A DNA stretch of 64,000 nucleotides. It comes from Meridianimarinicoccus aquatilis (GTDB taxonomy: Bacteria; Pseudomonadota; Alphaproteobacteria; Rhodobacterales; Rhodobacteraceae). A program made the position numbers and the translations under genes. The first letter of the stretch is position 1, and each line of letters opens with the position of its first letter. The stretch lies in NCBI RefSeq assembly GCF_004358675.1, contig NZ_SMZO01000017.1:1-64000 (forward strand), given 5' to 3'. Under the pieces are notes generated by a model, which was given only the letters and a program-made list of their open reading frames with translations, had not been told where the DNA came from and ran no database searches. This document shows positions 26,328-35,882 of the stretch, one piece after another.

Positions 26328-26933
26328 TCAGTCGTTGAACTCAAGGTTAAGATCAGACCAGTCGTCAGGGCTGTCATCTGTGTAAAGAACGGTCGTCACG
26401 CCGGGCAGCTCTGCAAATTCCGCCGAAGCCTTTAACGGAAACCAGCTTGTCGCAAACTCTTCGAACCCTGGCAAATTCGCCAGAATTGTGGTGATCGACC
26501 GGGTACATTGGGCTGGCGGCACAGACCCATAGGCACGCGCTTCTGCCAGCGCCTGTGCTGCGACAGCCATTGGCACTTCGATGGTCTGCGCGCGGATGCG
26601 GAAAGTTTCCCGCGCGTGGTAGTCAAAGAACCACTTTTCCATAGCCGGTGAGAAATTTCGGTGGAAATCACCTTGCTCAGGGGCAAGCGGATGCCGCCAC
26701 GACCCCGCGGGATTGAACACCACACGTTCCGGGCCGTTGATGATCAACGCCGAATGGGCCCCGGCATTGGACCGGTTCGATATGCTGGTGACAAGTGTAA
26801 GAGAAGGCGGGTCGTTGCTGACATAGCTGTACCGCGCCATATCCACGTCCGTGGCCTGCGGTGTCTTATCCGCACAACCCGCCAACCCGGCAACAAGAAG
26901 CAGGGCGCACAGCCCGCGCTGCACGCCCCACAT
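26328..26933 (-). CDS. Lipoprotein, possible permuted papain-fold (NlpC/P60-like) hydrolase
   Basis: A 201-residue predicted lipoprotein starting at ATG 26933 with lipobox LAGC after a hydrophobic signal. The mature part has SNAGAHSALIINGPERVVFNPAG (about residues 52-74) and PPAQCTRSITTILANLPGF (about 145-163). A histidine early and a cysteine late, spaced like this, recalls permuted papain-fold enzymes such as YiiX, but I cannot confirm the family. It lies between azlD (convergent) and the oxidase subunit IV gene (same strand, 24 bases). Confidence 0.6.
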   Translation of the reverse strand: MWGVQRGLCALLLVAGLAGCADKTPQATDVDMARYSYVSNDPPSLTLVTSISNRSNAGAHSALIINGPERVVFNPAGSWRHPLAPEQGDFHRNFSPAMEKWFFDYHARETFRIRAQTIEVPMAVAAQALAEARAYGSVPPAQCTRSITTILANLPGFEEFATSWFPLKASAEFAELPGVTTVLYTDDSPDDWSDLNLEFND

Positions 26934-26956
26934 GGCACTCTGCCTCAATGCCTGTA

Positions 26957-27091
26957 TCAGCCGTTCACCAGACCGATAAAAATCAGCAACAGGATCGAAA
27001 ATGTAGCCACATAGACCGAAGCCTTGATGAAGCCCTGAAAGGTCTTTTCCTGCGTTTCGATGTTCATCTTGCCGTGCTCGTGCTTCGCCAT
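26957..27091 (-). CDS. aa3-type cytochrome c oxidase subunit IV (44 residues)
   Basis: A microprotein subunit of the aa3 cytochrome c oxidase in alphaproteobacteria (COX4_pro_2 family). It reads MAKHEHGKMNIETQEKTFQG, followed by a single membrane helix (ASVYVATFSILLLIFIGL) and ends LVNG. GGAG lies 6 bases before the ATG at 27091. The conserved Q.KTF.GF....W/V pattern and length match. The catalytic oxidase genes are not in the window; downstream is a lipoprotein gene. Confidence 0.9.
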   Translation of the reverse strand: MAKHEHGKMNIETQEKTFQGFIKASVYVATFSILLLIFIGLVNG

Positions 27092-27174
27092 GATGGTCTC
27101 CCTCGTGTGTCTTTGGATTGTGGGTAATCGAATTGAACGGCCCTGTCACGCCCCGCACCTGCCGATAATGAGCG

Positions 27175-28221
27175 TCATTTTGACTGCCACAGCCATGCGC
27201 CATCAGCCCGGCGCCAGCGCGTCACCTCGCCCCGTGCCAGCAAATGGTTCAGGTGAGCAACCGCCTCAACCAAAGCCAACCCGTAAGCATCGCCGGAAAT
27301 ATCGCGTTTGAATATCGGCAAAAAACACTCAGCCGCCGTGTGCGGCTCGGCAAGATGCGCCTGAAGTCGCGCCAGTGCGCCATGGTGGTTTTCGGCCAGT
27401 TGGTGCAGGCGGTGCGGCAGCCCGGTAAACGGCAGTTTATGCCCCGGCAGAACCAGATGATCTTCGCGGGCGATGGCGGCAAAGGCTGCGCAGCTATCAA
27501 GCCAGCCCGCCAACGGGTCCGCGTCAGGCTCTGTCGCGTAGACCCCGATATTTGGCGAGATGGAGGGTAAAAGCTGGTCCGCCCCCAGAACGAACGGCGC
27601 GTCCTCACACCACAGCGTGGCCTGTTCTGGGGCATGCCCATAGCCCGTGCGCACCCGCCACTTGCGATGCCCCAGCGCGATCACGTCGCCATCGCGGATG
27701 CACCGGAAGCCAACCGGCATGGGCGCAACGACATCTGCAAAGTTGAACGGGCGTTCCTGTGCACGCTTGGCATAGACATCTGCCGCCATACCCGCGCTGC
27801 GCCAAAAGGCCATTGTTTCGGCCGTAGGGCGCGGCTGTTCATCCAGTTGCAACATCCGCGCAAAAAGCCACGCCGTGCGCGTGGTGATCAGGTCTGCCCC
27901 GTGTTCGGTCTGAAACCAGCCTGCCAACCCCACATGGTCCGGGTGATGATGCGTGACCAGTACCCGTCGCACGGGCGCGCCCCCCAGTGGACCATCGAGA
28001 AGCGATTGCATCTCGGCTTTGCCGCGCTTTGTGCCAAGCCCGGTGTCGATCAGCGTCCAGCCATCGTCACCGGCAAGGGCGTAAATATTCACATGGTCCA
28101 GTGCCATGGGCAGCGGCACCCGCATCCACAAAATGCCATCGGCCACCTCAATGGCCGTTCCCGGCGCCGGGGCTTCGGGAAACGGGGTGCGGATACGCGG
28201 GTCTGCCTTGGTAGGTTTCAT
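27175..28221 (-). CDS. Metallo-beta-lactamase-fold hydrolase
   Basis: A 348-residue MBL-fold protein. Zinc ligands: LVTHHHPDHVGLAG (HxHxDH, about residues 96-109), GYGHAPEQATLW, and the third His in LVLPGHKLPFTG. The C-terminal part (from about 260) is helical with a winged-helix-like ending seen in MBL proteins close to LACTB2 and glyoxalase II-like enzymes. Start at ATG 28221, where an in-frame ATG at 28251 is less likely. Substrate unknown. It lies downstream of a DmdC-like acyl-CoA dehydrogenase on the same strand, 68 bases apart. Confidence 0.85.
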   Translation of the reverse strand: MKPTKADPRIRTPFPEAPAPGTAIEVADGILWMRVPLPMALDHVNIYALAGDDGWTLIDTGLGTKRGKAEMQSLLDGPLGGAPVRRVLVTHHHPDHVGLAGWFQTEHGADLITTRTAWLFARMLQLDEQPRPTAETMAFWRSAGMAADVYAKRAQERPFNFADVVAPMPVGFRCIRDGDVIALGHRKWRVRTGYGHAPEQATLWCEDAPFVLGADQLLPSISPNIGVYATEPDADPLAGWLDSCAAFAAIAREDHLVLPGHKLPFTGLPHRLHQLAENHHGALARLQAHLAEPHTAAECFLPIFKRDISGDAYGLALVEAVAHLNHLLARGEVTRWRRADGAWLWQSK

Positions 28222-28289
28222 AGCTTGCTCAAACCTGCTGCGTTGCGGCAAGTCAACCCCGCCCTGAAAAGCTGTAACGCACTTTGCCC

Positions 28290-29999
28290 TCAGGCAGATT
28301 GCAGACCAAAATCAAGATCGTACAGATCGGCGCCCCCGATTTGAGCTTGCGCCAAGAGCCCGGAAATTTCGGGCAATAGCCGCCAGATATACACCCGCAT
28401 CAGCGCCGATCGCGCCGTCTTTGGTGCAGCCAAAGCCGACCTGAGATGGAACAGCCCCCCCAGCACACGCGCAAAGCCGCGAAGAAAGGGAACTGCACCG
28501 GCAAAGCGATCATTCAGATCTTCCTGTGACAGCATCCATTCCGTCGCCTCGCGCAGAGTTTGCGCCGCATTCCAAAGCGCCTCGGCTTCATGGGGAAACA
28601 CATCGCGCGCGGCGCGGGTGGTATCTTCGATTTCTTTGATCAGACCAAAGGCTGCCTCGCCGCCATCTGACAGCTTGCGCGAGACAAGATCCATCGCTTG
28701 AATCCCGTTGGTCCCTTCGTAAATTGCGGTGACGCGCACGTCGCGGCTGAATTGCGCGGCGCCGGTTTCTTCAATCACACCCATGCCGCCAAACACCTGC
28801 ACGCCGTCATTGGCCGCCGCGATCCCCACATCCGTCCCGAATGCCTTGGCAATCGGCGTCAGGAAGGCCGCGCGCGCTTCCCAATGGGATGCCTCGGTCG
28901 CTGTCTGCATGTCGATAGCCACCGCGCACGCCAAAGAAATCGACCGTGCCGCGAATAAATCGGCCTGCATTGCTGTCAGCATCCGACGCACATCGGCGTG
29001 GCCAAGGATCGACGTCTCACCAGTTGGGGTGCGTCCTTGCTTGCGCTCTGCCGCGTATGCCAGCGCATGCTGCATCGCGGCCTCGGCGATGCCGACACCC
29101 TGAACACCTACACCAAGGCGCGCATTGTTCATCATGGTGAACATTGCAGCCATTCCGCCCTGCGGCGGCCCAATCAGCCAGCCAGTCGCACCATCATACT
29201 GCATCACGCAGGTGGGGGAGCCGTGTAGTCCCAGCTTGTGTTCCAACGACACAACCGACACGCCATTGAGCACGCCGGGCTTTCCGTCTGTATCCGGCAG
29301 GCGCTTTGGTACCAAAAACAAGCTCAGCCCTTTTGTGCCGGCCGGGGCCTCTGGCAAGCGCGCCAGAACAAGATGACAGACATTTTCAGCAACATCGTGA
29401 TCGCCCCAAGTGATATAGATCTTCTGCCCGGTGATCGCAAAAGTCCCATCGCCATTGTCTTGCGCCTTGCTTTGGACAGCTCCCACATCGGACCCGGCTT
29501 GCGGCTCTGTCAGGTTCATCGTTCCGGTCCATTCACCGGAAATCAGTTTGGGCAGATACAATGCCTTGATGTCATCGCTGGCGTGATGCGAAAGCGCCTC
29601 GATCTGGCCCTGTGACAGAAGCGGACAAAGTTGCAAAGACAGGCACGCACCGGACATCATGTCATTCAGCGCCGTGTTCAGTGTCAAAGGCAGCCCCATG
29701 CCGCCATAAGTTTCAGCCGCCGACAGGCCGATCCAGCCCCCTTCAGCAATCGCGCGATAGCCCTCGGAAAATCCGGGCGAAGTTCGCACGACGCCGTTTT
29801 CAATTCGGGCCGGATGAAGATCACCCGCTCGGTTGAGCGGCGCAATAACCTCGTCGCACAGCCGCCCGATTTCGGTGAGGATGGCATCTGTCACATCGGC
29901 CGCTGCACCTTCGAACTGCTGCGTGGCGGTGACTTGAGCGAAATCCACCACATGCGCGAGCAGGAACTTGAACTCTGAAACGGGGGCAGTGTAGGGCAT
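28290..29999 (-). CDS. Acyl-CoA dehydrogenase, DmdC-like
   Basis: A 569-residue FAD enzyme oxidising an acyl-CoA. It has the N-terminal extension of the long acyl-CoA dehydrogenases, the substrate/FAD loop GTMNLTEPQAGSDVGAVQS (about 155-175) and the active-site region GVIEETGAAQFSRDVRVTAIYEGTNGIQAMDLV with the catalytic glutamate in YEGTNGIQ. A C-terminal domain of about 120 residues follows. The layout matches 3-methylmercaptopropionyl-CoA dehydrogenase (DmdC) of the DMSP demethylation pathway in roseobacters, but paralogues abound, so the true substrate is uncertain. Confidence 0.88.
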   Translation of the reverse strand: MPYTAPVSEFKFLLAHVVDFAQVTATQQFEGAAADVTDAILTEIGRLCDEVIAPLNRAGDLHPARIENGVVRTSPGFSEGYRAIAEGGWIGLSAAETYGGMGLPLTLNTALNDMMSGACLSLQLCPLLSQGQIEALSHHASDDIKALYLPKLISGEWTGTMNLTEPQAGSDVGAVQSKAQDNGDGTFAITGQKIYITWGDHDVAENVCHLVLARLPEAPAGTKGLSLFLVPKRLPDTDGKPGVLNGVSVVSLEHKLGLHGSPTCVMQYDGATGWLIGPPQGGMAAMFTMMNNARLGVGVQGVGIAEAAMQHALAYAAERKQGRTPTGETSILGHADVRRMLTAMQADLFAARSISLACAVAIDMQTATEASHWEARAAFLTPIAKAFGTDVGIAAANDGVQVFGGMGVIEETGAAQFSRDVRVTAIYEGTNGIQAMDLVSRKLSDGGEAAFGLIKEIEDTTRAARDVFPHEAEALWNAAQTLREATEWMLSQEDLNDRFAGAVPFLRGFARVLGGLFHLRSALAAPKTARSALMRVYIWRLLPEISGLLAQAQIGGADLYDLDFGLQSA

Positions 30000-30084
30000 A
30001 GGGACTCCTCGGGCAGCGTGTCCCGGAACCCTATAACAGCCCCGCCGCCTGACAACCGAAACGCCGCGTCACAGGACACCCGCA

Positions 30085-31044
30085 ATGCGCATACAGACCG
30101 ACCGGCTCGTTCCTGACCCTTCCGGCCTGGCACGTGCAGCGCAGATCCTTGAAACGGGGGGGCGCGTCGCCTTCCCGACTGAGACGGTATATGGTCTGGG
30201 TGCAAACGCCCGGAGCGATGCCGCCGTCGCGAGTATTTACGCCGCCAAGGATCGCCCGGCCTTCAATCCGCTGATCGTCCATGTGGCTGATGCTGCTGCC
30301 GTAAGCGCCATTGCGCACCTTGGCCCGCAGGCCATGACGCTTGCAGCCGCATTTTGGCCCGGCCCTTTGACGTTGGTACTTCCGCTGAAACCGGGTGCCG
30401 GTATTTCGCCGCTGGTCACCGCTGGTCTGAACAGTATTGCCCTGAGGGTGCCCGCGTCCAAGGTCGCCCAAGACCTGCTGCGCGCATGTGGCGTGCCGCT
30501 TGCCGCGCCCTCTGCCAACCCGTCAGGCAGGATCAGCCCCACCACTGCGGCCCATGTTCTGGCAGGGCTCGACGGACGGATCGAAGCAGTTCTGGATGGT
30601 GGGCCCTGCGCCGTGGGCGTGGAATCCACGATCCTTGATCTGACGGGCACCCCCCGGCTCTTGCGTCCCGGCGGCTTGGCAGCAGAAGCGATGGAAGACG
30701 TTTTGGGAGCGCCAATCATCATCGAAACAACCGCCAACGACACGCGGCCCATGGCGCCAGGTCAACTCACGTCACACTACGCGCCGCGCGCCCCGGTCAG
30801 GCTGAATGCAAAAGCGCCGTTGGCCAATGAAGTCTTGCTTGGATTTGGCCATGCGCCGGACGCCACGATAAACCTGTCCCCACGCGGCGATTTGACCGAG
30901 GCGACCGCGCGCCTGTTTTCCGCGTTGCACGACCTTGATGCGTCGGGCGCTGCGGCCATTGCCGTCTCGCCCATTCCAAACACCGGCCTTGGCGCTGCGA
31001 TCAATGACCGCCTCAGACGCGCCGCCGCCCCGCGCGAAGGCTAA
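30085..31044 (+). CDS. L-threonylcarbamoyladenylate synthase (Sua5/TsaC)
   Basis: Makes threonylcarbamoyl-AMP, the first step of the t6A modification of ANN-decoding tRNAs. The YrdC domain fills the first 200 residues: GGRVAFPTETVYGLGANARSD, IYAAKDRPAFNPLIVHV, FWPGPLTLVLP, and APSANPSGRISPTTAAHV. The remaining C-terminal Sua5 domain (GQLTSHYAPRAPVRLN) makes the total 319, the Sua5 rather than short TsaC form. It is convergent with yqgE; their stops overlap by 4 bases. Confidence 0.95.
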   Translation: MRIQTDRLVPDPSGLARAAQILETGGRVAFPTETVYGLGANARSDAAVASIYAAKDRPAFNPLIVHVADAAAVSAIAHLGPQAMTLAAAFWPGPLTLVLPLKPGAGISPLVTAGLNSIALRVPASKVAQDLLRACGVPLAAPSANPSGRISPTTAAHVLAGLDGRIEAVLDGGPCAVGVESTILDLTGTPRLLRPGGLAAEAMEDVLGAPIIIETTANDTRPMAPGQLTSHYAPRAPVRLNAKAPLANEVLLGFGHAPDATINLSPRGDLTEATARLFSALHDLDASGAAAIAVSPIPNTGLGAAINDRLRRAAAPREG

Positions 31045-31595
31045 GCCCGGCCAGCTGCACCGGACAAGGTGACAGGGTCGATACCCATGGCCGCCAAAAC
31101 CGCCGCCCATTTGTCATCACTGTCCACGTTGAAAATCAACTGCGCACTGGCATCGGCCACAAGCCACGCGTTCTGCGCCAATTCTGCTTCCAACTGACCC
31201 GGACCCCAACCTGAGTACCCCAGAGCCAAAAGACATGCGTTGGGCCCTTGCCCGCGCGCGATGTCTTCAAGCACATCCAGTGTCGCCGTCATGGCGAAAC
31301 CACCCTCAACGCGAAGCGTTGTTTCGGGCGCGCCATACTCGTCGGAATGCAGAACAAACCCTCGAGCATGTTCCACCGGGCCGCCGAGAAAAACCTCTGG
31401 CACCGGGACGTCGCTGAGTGCTTCGATCGACAGCTGAGAAAGTAGCTTGCGAAAGCCAACCTCAACGGCGGGTTTGTTGACGATCAAGCCCATGCCACCT
31501 TCATCGGAATGTGAACACATAAAGATCACGCTTTTCTCAAAACGCGGATCGCCCATGCCGGGCATTGCCAAAAGAATTTTGCCTGTCAGATCCAT
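31041..31595 (-). CDS. YqgE/AlgH family protein
   Basis: A 184-residue protein of the UPF0301 family. Motifs: LTGKILLAMPGMGDPRFEKSVIFMCSHSDEGGMGLIVNKP at the N-terminus (residues 3-42), FLGGPVEHARGFVLHS and GYSGWGPGQLEAELAQNAWLV, all family hallmarks. AlgH was linked to alginate regulation in Pseudomonas, but the molecular role is unclear. Its 3' end overlaps sua5. The 31596-31724 gap to the next gene holds the divergent promoters; I see no clear site. Confidence 0.93.
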   Translation of the reverse strand: MDLTGKILLAMPGMGDPRFEKSVIFMCSHSDEGGMGLIVNKPAVEVGFRKLLSQLSIEALSDVPVPEVFLGGPVEHARGFVLHSDEYGAPETTLRVEGGFAMTATLDVLEDIARGQGPNACLLALGYSGWGPGQLEAELAQNAWLVADASAQLIFNVDSDDKWAAVLAAMGIDPVTLSGAAGRA

Positions 31596-31724
31596 GATAA
31601 CCTATAAATATTTCTAGAACTTCACCCTGTTCCTGCGCTCCGCGCAAGGGCAAGTCGAAAACAATGACGCCGCATCGCCTGAATGTGACTTGGTGTTGAA
31701 GCGCTTTTCTGCAAACACCGTGCC

Positions 31725-32528
31725 ATGAAAAAGCGAATTGCCTCCTCTGCCGTCCTTGGTTTCCTTCTGTGTTCAGCCGTGACTGCGCCTGCTCAATCTG
31801 TGCAGGATGTGGTCGAGCTTGATCTGGTTCCTGGCTGGCGTACTGAAACTGGCAGTCACATGGCTGGGCTTCGCATCACCCTCGCCCCCGGTTGGAAAAC
31901 CTATTGGCGCGTGCCCGGCGAGTCTGGCATTCCGCCGACGCTCACTTTCGCGCAGTCGACGAATGTACACTCCGTGCGTATAGGATGGCCGCGACCGGGA
32001 GTTTTCGAAAGCTATGGGCTGGAAACAATCGGATACGCGGACGAAGTTGTCTTACCGTTAGAAATCAAGCCAACCGATGCCTCGACGAAAATGAACGTAT
32101 CAGTGCGTGCTTCTATCGGGGTGTGCAGAGATATCTGCTTGCCGGTTGAGATCCTGTTTTCGTCTGACATCGCACCGGGGGCTGGGGCGCATGAGCCACT
32201 CATTTCCGAAGCCATTGCGCGCATTCCCAAAACGGTGCAGAGCCAGACCGCGCGCTGCGCTGTGGAGCCTATCCGCGACGGATTGCAAATCACCGCATAT
32301 CTGCCTGTGCCTGCCCAAGGCGGCACCGAGCGTGTCTTTCTCGAACCTTCGCGCAGCGATGTCTGGACCTCGCCCAGCAAGGTGAGCCGTAAGGGCGATA
32401 CGATTACCGCCGTCGCCGACCTTGTACCGCCCGAGGCAAAGCCATTTGCCCTGAATCGTTCACAGATGCGCTTCACTGTTCTTGGGGACAAAGGCGCGGT
32501 TGAAATGTTTGGTTGTCAGGCTGACTGA
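31725..32528 (+). CDS. Secreted DsbD N-terminal-domain-like protein
   Basis: A 267-residue exported protein. The signal peptide ends around residue 24 (APAQS). The rest matches the DsbD alpha-like domain found in ScsB-type reductases: LAPGWKTYWRVPGESGIPPTL, WPRPGVFESYGLETIGYADEVVLPLEI and ASIGVCRDICLPVE with the CxxxC pair. In DsbD this domain receives electrons from a membrane and thioredoxin-like part, which is absent here. It probably relays reductant to periplasmic partners, or is a leftover. It is convergent with the RND pump; the 3' ends overlap by 13 bases. Confidence 0.82.
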   Translation: MKKRIASSAVLGFLLCSAVTAPAQSVQDVVELDLVPGWRTETGSHMAGLRITLAPGWKTYWRVPGESGIPPTLTFAQSTNVHSVRIGWPRPGVFESYGLETIGYADEVVLPLEIKPTDASTKMNVSVRASIGVCRDICLPVEILFSSDIAPGAGAHEPLISEAIARIPKTVQSQTARCAVEPIRDGLQITAYLPVPAQGGTERVFLEPSRSDVWTSPSKVSRKGDTITAVADLVPPEAKPFALNRSQMRFTVLGDKGAVEMFGCQAD

Positions 32529-35500
32529 CCCCGTCGCCGCATCAAAGGCAGCATCGACACGACCAAAAGTGCTGCGAGAGTCATCAGAATCACCCCGATC
32601 GCGAAGATGACAAAGGCACCGCCCATGCCAACCTCGGGACGTCCCACCGACACAAGCATACGACCAAGGGTTGCCTGTGCCCCAAGCGTCGCGCCGCCCC
32701 ACAGCGCCAAAAGCACCGAGAGAGATAGGCTGGCAACAGTAGCGCCGCGCGCCCGTCCGAACAAAGCCCGCCGTGCAGCCCTGAGGCAGCGCGACACATC
32801 CTGACCACTTGCCAGTAGCGCTGGCACCATGATCAGAACCAAGACCATCCCAAAGCCAAGCCCGTAGACCAGCGTTATGACCGTGGGCTTCAGAAATTGC
32901 GCGTCGCGCGACGTTTCATAAAGAAGCGGGGCAAGTCCCAGAACCGTAGTAAGGGTCGTCAAAAGCACCGGGCGCAGCCGATCACACACCGCATCAACGA
33001 TTGCAGGCCGCAATCCGCGCGTGCGGGCATAGCTGTCGATGGTGGTGATCAACACAATGCTGTCATTGATGATGATCCCCGTCATGCCAATCAGCCCAAC
33101 AACACTGAACATCGACAGCGGAACATCCCAGATATAGTGCCCCCAGATCGTGCCGATCAGGCCAAACGGAATAACGGCCATAATCACCAAAGGACGGGTC
33201 CAACTGGCAAAGACCCAGGCAAGGGTCATGAATATTCCCAGCAGACACAGCGTGAACCCAATACTCGCGTCGGACAAGAAATCACTCTCTTGTTCGGCCA
33301 AACCAGCCAACCGCCAGCCAACACCGGATTCTTCCTCGATCCGGGGCAAAATCTCTGTTTCCAGCGTTTCCATGATTTGCGCAGCGCGCGTGGGATCATC
33401 TTCGGACAGATCACCGTTGACTGATACAGTGCGCAATCCGTTTTCGCGCCGGATGCTGGCAAAACCCGGCTCAGCCCGCCAAGTTACGAGATCTGCAAGC
33501 GGCAGATATTGGCCTGACGGTGCCCGCAGTCGCACACGTTCAAGAAAGTCCGCCGTGGCCTCGCCCTCAGGAACCTCTACGCGGATTGTTCCGGTGCGTG
33601 GCCCGTCTGGAAAGCTCAATGCCTCGATGCCGGTCAGCCGATCCCGCAGCACTCTGCCCAGCGTATCAATGGAAAAGCCAAGAACCTGCGCACGCGGGGT
33701 CAGGTCCAGGGTGATCTCGCGCTTGTCCCATGGCATCGTGTCCTGCAACGCCGAAACTTCGGGATAGGTTGAAAGCTCCCGTTTCAAAGTTTCAGCCGCC
33801 GCCTTGAGCTGCCCCGTATCGGTTCCGAAAAGTTGAACATCCAACGCATCGCCGCCCGGGCCCGCCCGCCAGCTTCGGAAGCTCAACTCTTCGGTGCGCG
33901 GCAAGCGCTCAACCTCGTCCTGAAACAATCGCAGCACTTCGAATGAAGAGTATGGGCGCAGGTCGGCACCAATCAATTCAATGGAAATCGATCCCTGCAA
34001 ATCCGGGTCTTTCTCGTCAGCCGAAGCCAGACCACGCCCTGTCGTTCCACCCACCTTGGCCAGAACATAGTCCAGTGGATTACGGCCATGTTGCGCTTGC
34101 AGATCTGCTGCGACCACGTCTGCTGCCCGCTGCAATTCGCGCATTTGCGCCATCGTATCCGCGCGCGTTGCATCAGACGTCATCACGAAATTACCGGTGA
34201 TGGAGCCGCGCTCCGGCGCATTGAAAAAGCGCCATGGCACCTCTCCCGACATCAGCAACAGTGCCTGACTGGTCAAAAGGGCGACAAGACCCGCCAAGAT
34301 CGGATACCGGGCCGCAATCACCAAGCGCATCAATGGGCGAAAGACCCGTTCCCGCACCCAACCAAAGCCGCGATTTACCTGCCGGGACGGCCAATCATAC
34401 CACGCATCGTGCCGCGATGCCGCGAGCGCGTGGCGCATGTGAGCCGGCAAGATCAGAAAACATTCGACAAGGGACGCCGCCAGTACGGCGACGACGGTGA
34501 CGGGGATATCAAAGACCATGGCCCCAAAGCGCCCGCCAATCGCCGTCAGCCCCCAAAACGCAATGATCGTCGTCAGGGCGGCAGAAAAGACCGGCAGGGC
34601 CATGCGGCGGGCCGCAGTTTCAGCCGCGCGGGTCGGAGACTCGCCCAGCGTACGAGACCGGAAGTCCGCATGCTCTGCCACGACAATTGCGTCATCGACC
34701 ACGATCCCCAAGGTCAGGATCAGCCCAAACAGCGAAATCATGTTCAGCGACAATCCGGCGGCATACATAACGGCGATGGCGGCACACATGGCCACCGGAA
34801 TCCCTGCCGCGACCCACAACGCCGCACGTGCATTCAGGAACAGGAAAAGTAGCCCGACCACCAACGCCAGACCGGTCAGGCCATTATCCAGCAGGATATT
34901 CAACCGGTCCGAAATTGCATCCGCGCGGGTGCGCACAAGATCAACAGTAACGCCGTCCGGCAAAGTCTGCGTGAAGTCTGCGGCAAGCTCTTCGACCTGC
35001 CTTTGCAGCGCAATGGCATCGCCCCGCGCAGACCTGTCGACCCGTAGGGAAATCGCAGGTTGTTTACCAACAAAATAGGCGCTGACCCGATCGGTTCCGC
35101 CTATTTCCACTTGAGCAACGTCACCAACGGTAAGGCTTGATCCATCGGCCGCGCTGCGCAGAACAATCGCGGCGATGTCGCCAGCTTCGCGCCGAGCTGT
35201 GCCGCTGCGCAACCTCGCATCAGCGCCTGCGACACTTCCCGACGGGGCGGTTCCCGCCTGGGCAGTGACCGCTGATGCGATTTGCGACAAGGTCATGTCA
35301 TATCGGATCAGATTTGCGGTCGGCACTGTGATGCGGATTTCAGGGTCGGCAATGCCGCTGATCGTTGTCCGGGTCACCCCGATTTCGAACAAGCGCAACA
35401 CAAACGCGTCTGTGAAACGGGCCAACTGGTCCACCCCGACCGGGCCGGTGAGCACCACATCCGTTACCCGATCACGCCATTCCCGCCGGGTCACTTCGGG

Positions 35501-35881
35501 GCGGTCTGCATCCTCTGGCAGGTCAGAAACACTGTCCACAGCTGTTTGCACCGCATCAAGTGCGCGTGCCATATCCCAGCCGGGTTCAAATTCCAAAGAA
35601 ATGGTCGCGGTGCCGTCACGGGCCACAGAATCGGTTTCTTCAACCCCATCAACTGCCTGCAACGCGGGCAGTAGCGGTGCCACGACCGCGCGGTCCACAT
35701 CTTCGGGGCCGGCCCCATCCCAACGCACGGTCACCCTGACATCGTCAAGAACGATGTCCGGAAAGAACTGCGCCCGCATCTGAACAGCTGCGGCAAGACC
35801 GAGCACAACCATCACCGCCAACAGCAGGTTGGCGGCCGTACCATGACGTACGAAGTACCCTATAAGACCGCCGCGCCCCAC
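32516..35881 (-). CDS. RND-family efflux permease
   Basis: A 1121-residue inner-membrane pump. The likely start is GTG 35881, one base after the adaptor stop; an ATG at 35995 would run into the adaptor gene and lacks support. The start region YFVRHGTAANLLLAVMVVLG gives TM1. The proton relay is present in TM4 as LTLGIVVDDAIVVAEH (two adjacent aspartates), and the other half has TGIIINDSIVLITTI. Two large periplasmic loops follow TM1 and TM7. It resembles the AcrB/CzcA superfamily; substrate unknown. The partner adaptor gene lies upstream. Confidence 0.94.
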   Translation of the reverse strand: MGRGGLIGYFVRHGTAANLLLAVMVVLGLAAAVQMRAQFFPDIVLDDVRVTVRWDGAGPEDVDRAVVAPLLPALQAVDGVEETDSVARDGTATISLEFEPGWDMARALDAVQTAVDSVSDLPEDADRPEVTRREWRDRVTDVVLTGPVGVDQLARFTDAFVLRLFEIGVTRTTISGIADPEIRITVPTANLIRYDMTLSQIASAVTAQAGTAPSGSVAGADARLRSGTARREAGDIAAIVLRSAADGSSLTVGDVAQVEIGGTDRVSAYFVGKQPAISLRVDRSARGDAIALQRQVEELAADFTQTLPDGVTVDLVRTRADAISDRLNILLDNGLTGLALVVGLLFLFLNARAALWVAAGIPVAMCAAIAVMYAAGLSLNMISLFGLILTLGIVVDDAIVVAEHADFRSRTLGESPTRAAETAARRMALPVFSAALTTIIAFWGLTAIGGRFGAMVFDIPVTVVAVLAASLVECFLILPAHMRHALAASRHDAWYDWPSRQVNRGFGWVRERVFRPLMRLVIAARYPILAGLVALLTSQALLLMSGEVPWRFFNAPERGSITGNFVMTSDATRADTMAQMRELQRAADVVAADLQAQHGRNPLDYVLAKVGGTTGRGLASADEKDPDLQGSISIELIGADLRPYSSFEVLRLFQDEVERLPRTEELSFRSWRAGPGGDALDVQLFGTDTGQLKAAAETLKRELSTYPEVSALQDTMPWDKREITLDLTPRAQVLGFSIDTLGRVLRDRLTGIEALSFPDGPRTGTIRVEVPEGEATADFLERVRLRAPSGQYLPLADLVTWRAEPGFASIRRENGLRTVSVNGDLSEDDPTRAAQIMETLETEILPRIEEESGVGWRLAGLAEQESDFLSDASIGFTLCLLGIFMTLAWVFASWTRPLVIMAVIPFGLIGTIWGHYIWDVPLSMFSVVGLIGMTGIIINDSIVLITTIDSYARTRGLRPAIVDAVCDRLRPVLLTTLTTVLGLAPLLYETSRDAQFLKPTVITLVYGLGFGMVLVLIMVPALLASGQDVSRCLRAARRALFGRARGATVASLSLSVLLALWGGATLGAQATLGRMLVSVGRPEVGMGGAFVIFAIGVILMTLAALLVVSMLPLMRRRGQSA

Positions 35882-35882
35882 T

